A stretch of DNA of 64,000 bases from Archangiaceae bacterium (GCA_016714225.1 JADJNS010000008.1:124001-188000), one strand, 5' to 3'; numbered from the stretch's first letter, positions 8,449 through 25,585 are shown. The notes: generated by a model from the sequence alone, not told the origin. Numbers and translations: made by a program.

Positions 8449-9087
8449 TCAGGGGGCGGTCGCCGCTTCGACTGCCGGGGCGAAGACGCTGTCGGGCCAG
8501 GAGGCGAGAAAACGGCGTGCAGCGGTGCGCGCTTCGTCGCGGCGCCCCAGCTGGGCGAGCGCCTGCACCTCGAGCCCGTCGCGCTCTTCGGCCAGCTGGC
8601 CTTGGGCGAAGCTGCGGCGGTGCCGGGCCAGGGCGTTCAGCGCGGCGGCGGCGTCGCGCTTGATGAGGGCGGTGCGCGCGGCCTCGATGAGCTGCCGCTC
8701 GTCGGCGGTGATCGGCGCCGGGGTGGTGCGCGCCACCGGGCGGGGCGGTGCAGGCCGTGCGGCTTCGGTCGGGGCCGGCGGCGGCGGCGCCGGCGTGGGC
8801 ACCTCGACCTTCACCACCTCGGTGCGCACCACCACCCTGGGCTCGGGAGCGAAGGCGAAGCGGTCGAGCGCCACTCCGGCGCCGACGCCGAGCCCGAGGG
8901 TGGCAGCGAGCAGGGGCCACTTCAGCAGCGCCGCCGTGGCGGCCGCCGAGCCGGCCGGCAGCGCCGCGGCAGAGGCGCTCAGCCGCCCCCACAGCCGCGC
9001 CTTGGCCGCGCCAGCGAGCGGGGCCTGGGGTGCGGTGCGGGCCAAGAGGCGCTGCAGCTCTTCGGGCAGGGGCTCGAGCTCGTTCAC
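8449..9087 (-). CDS. Single-pass membrane protein, probable anti-sigma partner
   Basis: This 212-residue protein has a cytoplasmic N-terminus (MNELEPLPEELQRLLARTAP), one hydrophobic segment around residues 50-72 (LLKWPLLAATLGLGVGAGV), a Pro-rich stretch, and a C-terminal helical region that looks TPR-like (TALIKRDAAAALNALARHRR, LEVQALAQLGRRDEARTAA). Its start overlaps the stop of the ECF sigma gene by 4 bases, the classic layout of a sigma factor and its membrane-bound regulator. No zinc-binding HxxxCxxC motif is present, so anti-sigma function is inferred from context only. Confidence 0.7.
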   Translation of the reverse strand: MNELEPLPEELQRLLARTAPQAPLAGAAKARLWGRLSASAAALPAGSAAATAALLKWPLLAATLGLGVGAGVALDRFAFAPEPRVVVRTEVVKVEVPTPAPPPPAPTEAARPAPPRPVARTTPAPITADERQLIEAARTALIKRDAAAALNALARHRRSFAQGQLAEERDGLEVQALAQLGRRDEARTAARRFLASWPDSVFAPAVEAATAP

Positions 9088-9581
9088 GGCGACTCCGGGT
9101 GAAGGCGTTTGACGGCCGCGGCGAAGGCCTGCCGGGCGAGGCGAAGCCGCGAGTAGGTGGTGGCGAGCGGGGCGCCCATCGACGCCGCGATGTCGGCGGC
9201 GCTCACCCCGTGCAGATCATAGAGCGCGAAGACGGTGCCCTGTTCTTCGCTCAGCTCGGCGAGGGCGCGGCTGACCAGCTCGCGCGCCCTCTGGGTCTCC
9301 AGCGCGGCGTGGGGATCTTGGCGCAGATCGCTCTGCTCGGGCAGCTCGGCGGTGGTGGGCCGCGCGGTGCGCACCCGGGCCACCGCGATGCGAAAGGCGA
9401 TGCCCAGCAGCCAGGGGCGCACCGGCCGCGCCGGGTCGTAGGTCTTCTGCCGGGAGAGCGCGGTCAAGAAGGTGTCGTGCACCGCGTCTTCGACCTCGGC
9501 GTTGGCCAGGCCGAAGCGGCTCAAGAAGGCGTGCACCGCCTCGGCTTCGGCTTCATAGACGGCGCGCAGGTCGAGGCTCAC
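9084..9581 (-). CDS. ECF-type RNA polymerase sigma factor
   Basis: This 165-residue protein has sigma region 2 (EVEDAVHDTFLTALSRQ and PVRPWLLGIAFRIAVARVR) and region 4 (ALAELSEEQGTVFALYDLHG, then SAADIAASMGAPLATTYSRL), with a short linker and no regions 1 or 3, so it is an extracytoplasmic-function sigma factor. No ATG lies at the start. GTG 9581 gives MSLDLRAVYEAEAEAVHAF, which aligns with family N-termini. It follows a surface-type protein gene by 37 bases and overlaps the membrane partner gene, forming a three-gene leftward unit. Its target promoters are unknown. Confidence 0.87.
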   Translation of the reverse strand: MSLDLRAVYEAEAEAVHAFLSRFGLANAEVEDAVHDTFLTALSRQKTYDPARPVRPWLLGIAFRIAVARVRTARPTTAELPEQSDLRQDPHAALETQRARELVSRALAELSEEQGTVFALYDLHGVSAADIAASMGAPLATTYSRLRLARQAFAAAVKRLHPESP

Positions 9582-9618
9582 TTCCAGAGAACCCTTTGCG
9601 CGCAGGCCGGTGAAATTC

Positions 9619-10535
9619 TCAAAACCGCACCACTGCGCCGGCGGCCAGCTCGCTCGACACCAGCGAGGTGACCCACACCACCGCCCCGCCGGCGACCACG
9701 GTGGTGCGCAGCGGCACCCCGCTGACGGTGAGGTGGGCGTGCAGGCCGAGCCAGGGCAGAAAGAGGTGCTCGTAGACGAGCCGGCCGCCGATGAGCAGCA
9801 GCGGGCTGGTGCGCCGGTTTCCTCCGGGGAGATCTCCGCTGACCTGGAGCGCTCCGGCGGCGAGCTGTAGACAGGCGCCGACGTCCTTGAAGTAGCCGCA
9901 GGGGAGCACGCTGGCGAGCAGCACCTGGCTGGTGACCCGGCCGGTCGCGACGGCCACCCCACTGGGGAGATCGACGCGGCCCTCGGCGAGCAGACCGAAC
10001 GCTCCCTTGCGCAGGCCGACCCCCAGCGCGGCGCCGGCGGTCGGAGACGGCGAGAGGCCGAGCGCGACGTGCAGCGCCAGGGTGCCCTGCAGGGCGACCG
10101 CTGCAGCGGGCGGCGGCGGTGCGGGGGGCGGGGGGGCTTCGGAGGGAGCCGCTTCAGGGGCGGTTCGGGCGGCGGCGGGCTGGGGGCCGGGCGGGCGAGC
10201 AGCTGCGGGTCGACGACCAGCGCGATGGCCAGCGCCAGAGACTCGGCGAGCTCGCGGCACTGGTCGGCAGGCGAGGTGAGGGTTCGGCGGCGCGGGGGGC
10301 CCGAGGGAGACGTGAGCTCGAGCGAGCCCTGGCAGCCGGCTGCCGAACACTCGATGCGGGTCACCGCGGTCGAGGCTGCGTCGGGGCCGAACGGCGACTG
10401 GCCGAGGCGGGCGGTGACGTTGCCCATCATCCACTCTGCGTCGGGGCACTGCGGCGGCGCCGAGTGCTGCAGGGTCACGCGGGCGGGGGTGGCCGCCACC
10501 GCGACCGCCATGATCGCTGCGAGCATCTGGGTCAC
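9619..10535 (-). CDS. Exported protein with Pro-rich linker and barrel-like C-terminus; frame broken near 10100-10165
   Basis: The N-terminal half is read from GTG 10535 (MTQMLAAIMAVAVAATPARV, a signal peptide) and includes a domain with three cysteines (PPQCPDAEWM, ECSAAGCQGS). The C-terminal half is read one base out of phase and contains alternating strands (ALQGTLALHVALGLSPSP, VAVATGRVTSQVLLASVL) ending VVWVTSLVSSELAAGAVVRF, typical of an outer-membrane or surface protein. The two halves join within a Pro-coding, G/C-homopolymer stretch on the opposite strand (for example 10123-10137). I treat it as one gene with a one-base assembly indel. It heads the sigma factor operon, so it may be the sensor or a target. 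Confidence 0.6.
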
Positions 10536-10637
10536 CGTGCAGCAGATTCACCCCGGAATGAAGCCCGAAGTGACGGCGAAAGTGGCGCGTTGATAAATCG
10601 GGTGGGCCCCCGGCAATAGGGTGCGCGGAGGGTTTCG

Positions 10638-11924
10638 ATGCGGCTGATGACGTTCTCGGTGGTGGTGGTGGTGACGTTGGGCTCGGGGTGCGATCTCACC
10701 GTCGACGCGGGAGGCGATGGCGGCACGGCGGGAGGCTCGGCCGGCGGTGCCGCGGGAGCCTCGGCGGGTGGGAGCGCGGGAGGCTCGGCCGGTGGCGCGG
10801 GAGCAGGAGGAGGCGCAGGCGGCGCGGGCGGCGCCGCGACGGTGGACGGCGGCTTCGGCTGCGAGCTCGGCGCCACCACCCTGGTTCCGTTGCCGCTCGC
10901 TGGCCCTGCGTCGATGCTCCCCGCCGACTGGGACCGTGACGGCCGCACCGATCTGTTGATCTTCGGCGCAGCGCAAGGCGCGGTGATGCGCAACCTCGGT
11001 GACGGGGGCTTCGCGTCGGTGCCTTTGCTCCTCCCGCCGGGCTCCACTCGCGTGGCGGATCTCGATGGCGACGGCTGGCTCGACCTGGTCTCGGCCGAGC
11101 ACCTCGTCACCGCGTTTCTGGTCGACGGCGGCGAAGAGGAGATCGGCCGACTGCACGTTCAGCTGCGGGAGCCCGACGGCGGCCAGCGCGCGCGGGTGAC
11201 CTACGACGCCGGAGTCGACGGCAATCTGCCCGCGGTGGCCGACTTCAACGGCGACGGCCGCCCCGACGTGGCGTGCGTCGGGCACCAGAACGTCTTCACG
11301 CTGCTGTCGCTGGTGGACGCCGGGCTCACCTCCGGCCCCACCACCGAGGTGGGCCGGCAGATCTTCCCCTTCTTGAGCGACGACCTGAATGGCGACGGCC
11401 GGGTCGACCTGATCACCGGCGACGACGCGCTGAGCGGCACCTTCACCGTGCTCCTGAACCAGGGCACCGGCAGCTTTTCCCACGCGGGGCCGTTCAATGG
11501 GGGCAGCACCGCGCTCTTCGCCTTCACCGCCGACGTGAACGGCGATCACCACCGCGACGTCGTCGCGCGCAACGTCTACTCCCAGTACACCAGCCTGTTG
11601 CCGGGAGACGGCGCGGGTGCGTTGGGCCCCGAGAAGAAGTGCGCGCTGCCCAGCATGAGCTACGGGCCGCTGGGGGTGGTCGACTTCGACTCTGACGGTC
11701 GCGACGAGCTGATCTCGGTCGACACCGACAAGGTGTATCTCGTCGGGCTCGACGCACACGGGGCCTGCACGACCTACACCTTCGCTGCTCCGGGCGTCAC
11801 GCGAAGCGAGGTCTCTGCGGCCGGGGTCAAGGTCGACGGCGACGCCGTGCCGGAGATCGTCACGGTGCAGCGCAACGCGCTCGGCGACCGCGAGCTGGCG
11901 ATCTCGTGGGGGCGCTGCCGCTGA
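10638..11924 (+). CDS. VCBS/FG-GAP repeat lipoprotein
   Basis: This 428-residue protein has a lipoprotein signal with lipobox LGSGC, a Gly/Ala/Ser spacer (about residues 25-68), and FG-GAP/VCBS-type repeats recognisable as DWDRDGRTDLL, DLDGDGWLDLV, DFNGDGRPDVA, DLNGDGRVDLI, DVNGDHHRDVV and DFDSDGRDELI. Such Asp loops bind calcium in beta-propeller blades, and proteins of this kind are displayed on the outer surface. GGAGGGTTTCG before ATG 10638 is a good ribosome binding site. It diverges from the sigma-factor operon. Its ligand is unknown. Confidence 0.85.
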   Translation: MRLMTFSVVVVVTLGSGCDLTVDAGGDGGTAGGSAGGAAGASAGGSAGGSAGGAGAGGGAGGAGGAATVDGGFGCELGATTLVPLPLAGPASMLPADWDRDGRTDLLIFGAAQGAVMRNLGDGGFASVPLLLPPGSTRVADLDGDGWLDLVSAEHLVTAFLVDGGEEEIGRLHVQLREPDGGQRARVTYDAGVDGNLPAVADFNGDGRPDVACVGHQNVFTLLSLVDAGLTSGPTTEVGRQIFPFLSDDLNGDGRVDLITGDDALSGTFTVLLNQGTGSFSHAGPFNGGSTALFAFTADVNGDHHRDVVARNVYSQYTSLLPGDGAGALGPEKKCALPSMSYGPLGVVDFDSDGRDELISVDTDKVYLVGLDAHGACTTYTFAAPGVTRSEVSAAGVKVDGDAVPEIVTVQRNALGDRELAISWGRCR

Positions 11925-11977
11925 AGAAAACCGACGCTCGCAGTGACGGTTTCGACCCGTGCTCCGAATTGGCAGGC

Positions 11978-12691
11978 ATGAGAGCGATGCGTTCGTCGGG
12001 AGCGATGCTGTTGGGCGTGGTGTTGGCCTGTGGCGGCCCGCCGCCGGCCACCACGTGCGTCGAGGGCACGAGTCAGGCCTGCGCCTGCACCGACGGCCGC
12101 ATGGGAGCGCAGGTCTGCGGCTCGGGCGCCTTCGGCGAGTGCAGCTGCACCGGGGGCCAGGCGGGGGGCGGGGAAGCGGGCGGCGGTACGAGCGGTGGGG
12201 CGGGTGGCGCTGGCGGTGGGCCTCCGCCGGGAGCCAAGCGCATCTTCGTCACCGAGACGCGCTACACCGGCGATCTCGGGGGCCTCACCGGGGCCGACGC
12301 CAAGTGTGCGAGCTCGGCCGCCGCAGCCTCGCTCGGAGGCAGCTGGAAGGCGTGGCTGTCGACCGACGGCACCGACGCGAACACCCGCATCGCCGACGTG
12401 GGGCCCTGGTACCGGTTGGACGGCATCAAGGTGTTCAACAACCTCGCCCATCTCTCGACCGTGCCGTTGGAGTCGATTCGGGTCAGTGAGCAGCGCAACG
12501 TCATTCTCGAGGAGGTGTGGACGGGCACCAGCGGCGGAGGCATGGGCACTGCCGACACCTGTTATCGGTGGGTGACGGCCGGCAGCGCCTACCGAGGCAC
12601 CTACGGAGTGTCGGGAGTCTCCGCCACGTGGACCCACGCTTCCACCGCCCTCTGCTCCGAGCAGAAGCACCTCTACTGCCTCGAGCAGTAG
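11978..12691 (+). CDS. DUF1554-type lipoprotein
   Basis: This 237-residue protein has a lipoprotein signal with lipobox VVLAC (MLLGVVLACGG), a short cysteine-containing segment (CACTDGRMGAQVCGSGAFGE), a Gly-rich spacer, and a C-terminal domain (FVTETRYTGDLGGLTGADAK, then WKAWLSTDGT) that matches the DUF1554 pattern known from Leptospira and myxobacterial surface lipoproteins. Function is unknown. ATG 11978 gives the best signal peptide. ATG 11987 is also possible. It is 53 bases after the FG-GAP gene and probably in the same transcription unit. Confidence 0.75.
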   Translation: MRAMRSSGAMLLGVVLACGGPPPATTCVEGTSQACACTDGRMGAQVCGSGAFGECSCTGGQAGGGEAGGGTSGGAGGAGGGPPPGAKRIFVTETRYTGDLGGLTGADAKCASSAAAASLGGSWKAWLSTDGTDANTRIADVGPWYRLDGIKVFNNLAHLSTVPLESIRVSEQRNVILEEVWTGTSGGGMGTADTCYRWVTAGSAYRGTYGVSGVSATWTHASTALCSEQKHLYCLEQ

Positions 12692-12753
12692 CCGCCCTCG
12701 CGCTCAGCGGGCTTTGCCTGCTCCGCCGCGCGGGTGGTACGCGTCACGGCACC

Positions 12754-15732
12754 GTGACGCGCCTCCACCTCGTCGCTCTGCTCGCTCTGGCCGCTTGCTC
12801 CAAGAAACCCGATGAGACGCCGCCCGCGGCGAAGAACCGCTGCGAGGTCGACCTCGGCGCCACCGGGCTGTTCGCAAACGCGGGCGACGGTGCGTCGGCG
12901 CAGGTGATCGACCACGCGTCGCAGCTGATCGGCGGCGAGGGAGCCACCGGCCGCCTGGGCGACGTGCTGCTCCAGAACGACCGCATTCGGGTGGTCATCG
13001 AGCAGCCGGGCCGCAGCGTGGGCCCGGTGTGGAACGGGGGTCACCTGATCGACGCCGACGTGCAGCGCCCTTCAGGCGAGCCGGGGCGCGACGCCTTCGG
13101 GCGAATGAATCTCATCTACGCGATGGGGCGCCTGTCGTCGGTGCACCAGGTCGAGGTGCTCAGCGACGGCAGCCGCGGCGGGCCGGCGGTGGTGGCCTCG
13201 ACCGGCCACGACGCGCTGCATGATCTCATCAACCTGCGCGCGCTGCTCGCGAACGAGGCCGGGCTGTCGGTCGACTTCGTGGTCGACCAGTACAAGCCGC
13301 TGCCGCTGCGCACCACCACCTATTACGTGCTCAGCCCGGGCGAGAACCGGGTGCGGGTGCTCACCGCGTTCTGCAACGACGGCAGCACCGGGCAGGCGAT
13401 GCCGCTGATCGAGCTGATGGACGTCGGGGCCTTCGAGCTGTTCTTCCCCGAGGGCTGCAGCAACGCCCTGGGCGCGCAGATCGACCTCGACGGCTGCCTG
13501 GTGCAGACCAGCCGGTGGTTCGCCGCGCAGGGGCGGGGCGTCGCCTACGGCTACCGCCCCATGGCGCTCGACGATCTGAAGAAGCCCTCGGGCAAGAACG
13601 CGATGATCGGCTACGGCGGCGTGGTCGGCACCTTCATCGAGGGCGACAGCCTCTCGGGCCTGCTGGCGTGGACAGACGCCTCGGCCCGTACCCGCCCGGG
13701 GGCGTTCGCGGTGCGGCCGGGCAGCCTGAAGCTCAGCTTGAGCGACCTGGTGGTGGCGACCGACGTGGCCGGGGTGAGCTCGGCCTTTCACGCCTACGAG
13801 GGCGTGCCGACCGGCCACCTCGACTTCACCACCCCGGTCGCGGGGGCGCGCATCTCGGTCTCGAACCAGTTCGGAGTGATGAAGACCCTGGTGACCACCG
13901 ACGCCGACGGCCGGGGCCGGGTCGACCTGCCCACGGGTCAATACCGCTTCACCGCGACCACCGAAGGCCGCTTGATCGGGCCGACGAGAGAGCTCACCGT
14001 CACCGCCGGCACCACCCAGACCCTGGCGCTCGAGCTGCAGCCCGTACGCACCCTGCACGTGAGCGTGCGCGACGTGAGCGGGGCGCCCAGCCCCGGCAAG
14101 GTGACGGTGCTCTGTCACGGCGGCCCGTGCCCCTTCAATCAGGACACGTGGAAGCAGCACTTTCTGCGCGACTACCCGCAGGGCGGCGCCGCGGCCATCG
14201 ACTACGTGGGCATGACGGGTGAGCTCGACCTGCAGCTGCCGCCCGGGCGCTACGACGTGGTGGTCAGCCGCGGCCCCGAGTACAGCGTGTGGCCCGACAC
14301 CTGGCCCAACGCCGGGCAGCTGGTCGAGCTCGGCGCAGCCGACGCCAGCGTGCAGGCAGTGGTGGGCCGGGTGGTCGACTCGACGGGGTGGATGTCGGCC
14401 GACCTGCACGTGCACGCGGTGAACTCGGCCGACAGCGCGGTGCCCAACGAGCAGCGGGTGCTCAACTTCCTCTCCGAGGGCGTCGACGTGCTGCTCTCGA
14501 CCGACCACGAGTTCATCACCGACTACGGCCCCACCGTGCGCGCGCTCGGGGCGCAAGAGGTGATGGCCACCATGATCGGCGAAGAGGTGACCTCGTTCTC
14601 GCACGGCCACTTCAACACCTTCCCCCTGGTGCGCGACCCGAAGCTGCCCAACGGCGGGGCGTTCGATCACGCCGGTGGCGAAGAGGGGCCGACCCTGCGC
14701 ATGCCGCAGCTGTACGCGGGCATCAAGGCGGCCCACCCCGGCGCGGTGGTGCAGCTGAACCACCCCCGCGGCGCGGGCGGCGGCGTGCTGACCATGCTCA
14801 AGGTCGACACCGCCACGTTGAAGAGCCACGGCAACCCAGAGGACTACAACATGGCCGCAGACCCCGCCGCGACGTCGGAAGACAGCCGCCTGTTCGGCGC
14901 GGGCTTCGACTGCATCGAGGCGGCCAACGGGCCCACCCCCAGCTTCGCCGTGCTCAACGACTGGATGACGTTTCTCTCGCGCGGCACGGTGCGCACCGCC
15001 ACCGGGGTGAGCGACACCCACGACGCCGCCTCGAACAACGGCGGCTACGCGCGCACCTATGCCCAGGTGGGCGTCGACACGCCGGCCGGGTTCACCCCGT
15101 TGAAGTTCGCCGACGCGATGCGCGAGCACCGCGCCTTCGTGAGCAATGGGCCGTACCTCAAGCTCTCGGCGCGCAAGGCGAGCGGCTCTGACCCGGTGGA
15201 GATCGGCGGCACGCTGAAGGTCGCTGCAGGTGGCGAAGACGTCGAGCTCACCGTCGACGTCACCGGCCCCGAGTGGTTGAACGTCGATCGGGTCGAGATC
15301 TACACCCACGCCGCGGGCCGCGACGCGGTGAACGGCGAGGGCAACGCCGCGTGGCCCGACTCGCGCATTCTGCAGAAGCACCTGCTCGGCTCGCTCACCA
15401 TCGAGGCGGTGCCCGGCCCGGGCAACCTGCGGCGGGTGCACCAGGTCGAGCGCTTCACCGTGCACCCCACCGCCGACACCTGGTACGTGGCGGTCGCGCG
15501 CGCGACGAGCGGCCGCACCTTGTGGCCGTTACACACCGCCCGCGCTTTCGCCTTCACCAACGCCATCACCATCGACGCCGACGGCAGCGGCGAGTACGAC
15601 CTCTACCCGCTGGCGCCGGGGCAGGGCCTCTCTGCTCCCCGTCAGGCGCCGGCGGCGAGCCCGCCCATCGTGCCCACGGTGAGCCAGGCCGAGGCGGCGA
15701 TTCGCCGGCTGCTGCTCCACCAGCACCAGTAG
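12754..15732 (+). CDS. CehA/McbA-type metallohydrolase lipoprotein
   Basis: This 992-residue protein is read from GTG 12754 (MTRLHLVALLALAACSKKP, lipobox LAAC). The first half contains beta-sandwich and carboxypeptidase-regulatory-like segments (PVAGARISVSNQFGVMKTLV). The second half is a PHP-like metal-dependent hydrolase: SADLHVHAVNSADS, VDVLLSTDHEFITDYG, EVTSFSHGHFNTFP, VVQLNHPRGAGGG and TGVSDTHDA supply the histidine and aspartate ligands. CehA/McbA relatives hydrolyse esters or carbamates, but the substrate here is unknown. It is much longer than the bare enzyme and inferred to be anchored to the cell surface. It is the last gene before the rplJ leader. Confidence 0.78.
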   Translation: MTRLHLVALLALAACSKKPDETPPAAKNRCEVDLGATGLFANAGDGASAQVIDHASQLIGGEGATGRLGDVLLQNDRIRVVIEQPGRSVGPVWNGGHLIDADVQRPSGEPGRDAFGRMNLIYAMGRLSSVHQVEVLSDGSRGGPAVVASTGHDALHDLINLRALLANEAGLSVDFVVDQYKPLPLRTTTYYVLSPGENRVRVLTAFCNDGSTGQAMPLIELMDVGAFELFFPEGCSNALGAQIDLDGCLVQTSRWFAAQGRGVAYGYRPMALDDLKKPSGKNAMIGYGGVVGTFIEGDSLSGLLAWTDASARTRPGAFAVRPGSLKLSLSDLVVATDVAGVSSAFHAYEGVPTGHLDFTTPVAGARISVSNQFGVMKTLVTTDADGRGRVDLPTGQYRFTATTEGRLIGPTRELTVTAGTTQTLALELQPVRTLHVSVRDVSGAPSPGKVTVLCHGGPCPFNQDTWKQHFLRDYPQGGAAAIDYVGMTGELDLQLPPGRYDVVVSRGPEYSVWPDTWPNAGQLVELGAADASVQAVVGRVVDSTGWMSADLHVHAVNSADSAVPNEQRVLNFLSEGVDVLLSTDHEFITDYGPTVRALGAQEVMATMIGEEVTSFSHGHFNTFPLVRDPKLPNGGAFDHAGGEEGPTLRMPQLYAGIKAAHPGAVVQLNHPRGAGGGVLTMLKVDTATLKSHGNPEDYNMAADPAATSEDSRLFGAGFDCIEAANGPTPSFAVLNDWMTFLSRGTVRTATGVSDTHDAASNNGGYARTYAQVGVDTPAGFTPLKFADAMREHRAFVSNGPYLKLSARKASGSDPVEIGGTLKVAAGGEDVELTVDVTGPEWLNVDRVEIYTHAAGRDAVNGEGNAAWPDSRILQKHLLGSLTIEAVPGPGNLRRVHQVERFTVHPTADTWYVAVARATSGRTLWPLHTARAFAFTNAITIDADGSGEYDLYPLAPGQGLSAPRQAPAASPPIVPTVSQAEAAIRRLLLHQHQ

Positions 15733-16077
15733 CCGGTCAGGGAATTACCGCCGCTTCCGTCGCGTTCAGCCGGCTCACAGCACTTCTCCCTACACCTCCC
15801 CTTGACCCGCTCGGCCAAGTTCGCGTAAGGGCCGAGACCCTTTGCAAGCACGACGCCAAGGCCGATGAGGCCGAAGCGTCAAAACCCAACAAAATACCCT
15901 GGACGAAGACAGCAGGGACCCGAGGAGCAGCAGTACGCGAGTCGGGTTCAAACGGCCGAGAGGCCAGCCCTGCCGAGACCAAGGTGCGGTGGTTGTCACG
16001 ATGTCGATGTTCGACTCTCTCGCTCCTTCGAAGCGCTTTGCGCCAGGCAACACGACTGGTGAGGAGGTGAATAGGTA
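15733..16077 (+). promoter_or_regulatory. rplJ upstream region and long leader
   Basis: This 345-base stretch has no gene. It holds a promoter candidate (15802-15830) followed by about 240 bases of untranslated leader. In other bacteria the L10-L12 complex binds the rplJ leader to repress it. A long leader and the independent promoter fit that, but I cannot draw a confident L10-binding fold by eye. It ends with GAGGAGGTGAATAGGTA before the rplJ ATG. Confidence 0.5.
15802..15830 (+). promoter_or_regulatory. Candidate rplJ-rplL-rpoBC promoter
   Basis: TTGACC at 15802-15807 and GTAAGG at 15825-15830 are separated by 17 bases. The -35 is strong and the -10 weaker. It is the best pair in the region and is needed because a terminator closes the rplA transcript. 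Confidence 0.5.
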
Positions 16078-16590
16078 ATGCTGAAGAGCGAAAAAGAGAC
16101 CCTGATCAAAGAGATGAACGACAAGTTCACTCGGGCCAAGGCACTGGTGCTGGTCGAGACGAAGAAGGTGAACGTCGAGACCATCACCAAGCTCCGCAAG
16201 AAGCTGCGTGATGGCGGAGTCGAGTTCAAGGTGTTGAAGAACACCCTGGCCAAACGGGCGGCGAAAGGCACTGCTTTCGAAGTTATTGCTGAAGACTTCG
16301 TAGGGCCGGTGTCGGCGTCGTTCAGCTACGGCGACGAGGTTGCTCCGGCCAAGATTCTGACGGAGTTCATCAAGGACCTCGAGACGATCAAGATCAAGAG
16401 CGGCGTCGTCAATGGCAAGAAGCTCGACGCCAAGAGCGTGCAGACCCTGGCGAAGTTGCCGGGCCTGAACGAGCTCCGCGCGAAGCTGCTCGGAATGATC
16501 AATCAGCCTGCTGGCAAGTTGGTCCGCACCATTGCGGAACCGGCGAACGCCCTGGCGAGAGTCCTGAAAGCGAAATCGGAAAAGCAGTAG
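16078..16590 (+). CDS. rplJ: 50S ribosomal protein L10
   Basis: This 170-residue protein begins MLKSEKETLIKEMNDKFTRA and contains the L10 core VEFKVLKNTLAKRAAKGT and FVGPVSASFSYGDEVAPAK. Its C-terminal helix binds L12 dimers to build the ribosomal stalk. GAGGAGG lies upstream of ATG 16078. It opens the rplJ-rplL-rpoB-rpoC unit here because the usual rplA neighbour is separated by an inserted gene block. Confidence 0.97.
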   Translation: MLKSEKETLIKEMNDKFTRAKALVLVETKKVNVETITKLRKKLRDGGVEFKVLKNTLAKRAAKGTAFEVIAEDFVGPVSASFSYGDEVAPAKILTEFIKDLETIKIKSGVVNGKKLDAKSVQTLAKLPGLNELRAKLLGMINQPAGKLVRTIAEPANALARVLKAKSEKQ

Positions 16591-16626
16591 TCAACCACCA
16601 CACTTTTTGAACAAGGAAACAAAGTC

Positions 16627-17004
16627 ATGGCAGACCTGAATGCGATCGTTGATTCGTTGAGCGGCCTCACCATTCTCGAGGCGGCGGACCTGGTGAAGAA
16701 GCTGGAAGAGAAGTGGGGCGTCTCGGCGGCCGCGGTTGCGGTTGCTGGCCCTGCGGCTGGCGGCGGCGCGGCTGCTGCGCCCGCTGAAGAGAAGACCGAG
16801 TTCACCGTCGTGCTGGCGAAGGCCGGCGACAAGAAGATCGACGTCATCAAGGTCATCCGCGAGATGACCGGCCTCGGCCTGAAGGAAGCCAAGGACCTGG
16901 TCGAGGGCGCGCCCAAGACCGTGAAGGAAGGCGTCTCGAAGGACGACGCCGGCAAGATGAAGGAGAAGCTGACTGCGGCTGGCGCCACCGTCGAGCTCAA
17001 GTAA
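16627..17004 (+). CDS. rplL: 50S ribosomal protein L7/L12
   Basis: This 125-residue acidic stalk protein has the N-terminal dimerisation helices (LNAIVDSLSGLTILEAADLV), an Ala/Gly hinge (about residues 38-54) and the C-terminal factor-binding domain (EKTEFTVVLAKAGDKKIDVI, GLGLKEAKDLVEGAPKTVKE). It recruits translational GTPases. AAGGAAAC precedes ATG 16627. A stable hairpin follows before rpoB. Confidence 0.97.
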   Translation: MADLNAIVDSLSGLTILEAADLVKKLEEKWGVSAAAVAVAGPAAGGGAAAAPAEEKTEFTVVLAKAGDKKIDVIKVIREMTGLGLKEAKDLVEGAPKTVKEGVSKDDAGKMKEKLTAAGATVELK

Positions 17005-17025
17005 CGGTCCTTAGTTTTCAAGGGG

Positions 17026-17057
17026 GAGCCGGCGAGCCTATTGAGGCCGCCGGCTTC
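17026..17057 (+). promoter_or_regulatory. Hairpin between rplL and rpoB
   Basis: GAGCCGGCG (17026-17034) pairs with CGCCGGCTTC ending 17057, and the inner GCC/GGC extends the stem around loop TATTGA. A T-rich run occurs about 17-30 bases later (17074-17085). Its position matches the rplL-rpoB attenuator or RNase processing region known from E. coli, which lowers RNA polymerase expression relative to ribosomal protein. That role is inferred. Confidence 0.6.
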
Positions 17058-17108
17058 ACCCGTTTCTGAAGTTTGGTTTTTCTTTTGAGAAGTCCACCGG
17101 AGAAGCGA

Positions 17109-21322
<4,214 letters not shown>

Positions 21323-21348
21323 GAACCATCAACTTTTAAGGGACCATC

Positions 21349-25561
<4,213 letters not shown>

Positions 25562-25585
25562 TCAGCCTTCAGCTTTGAAGAGAGC

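Noticed and set aside
9084..10535. A fusion of the exported protein and the ECF sigma factor in one ORF
   Set aside because: The open frame joins them only because the exported gene is shifted by one base. A signal peptide fused to a sigma factor makes no biological sense.
13072..15465. Long leftward ORF opposite the CehA/McbA gene
   Set aside because: It is a shadow of the high-GC codon bias of the + strand gene. It has His/Val/Arg-rich low-quality sequence and no recognisable domain.
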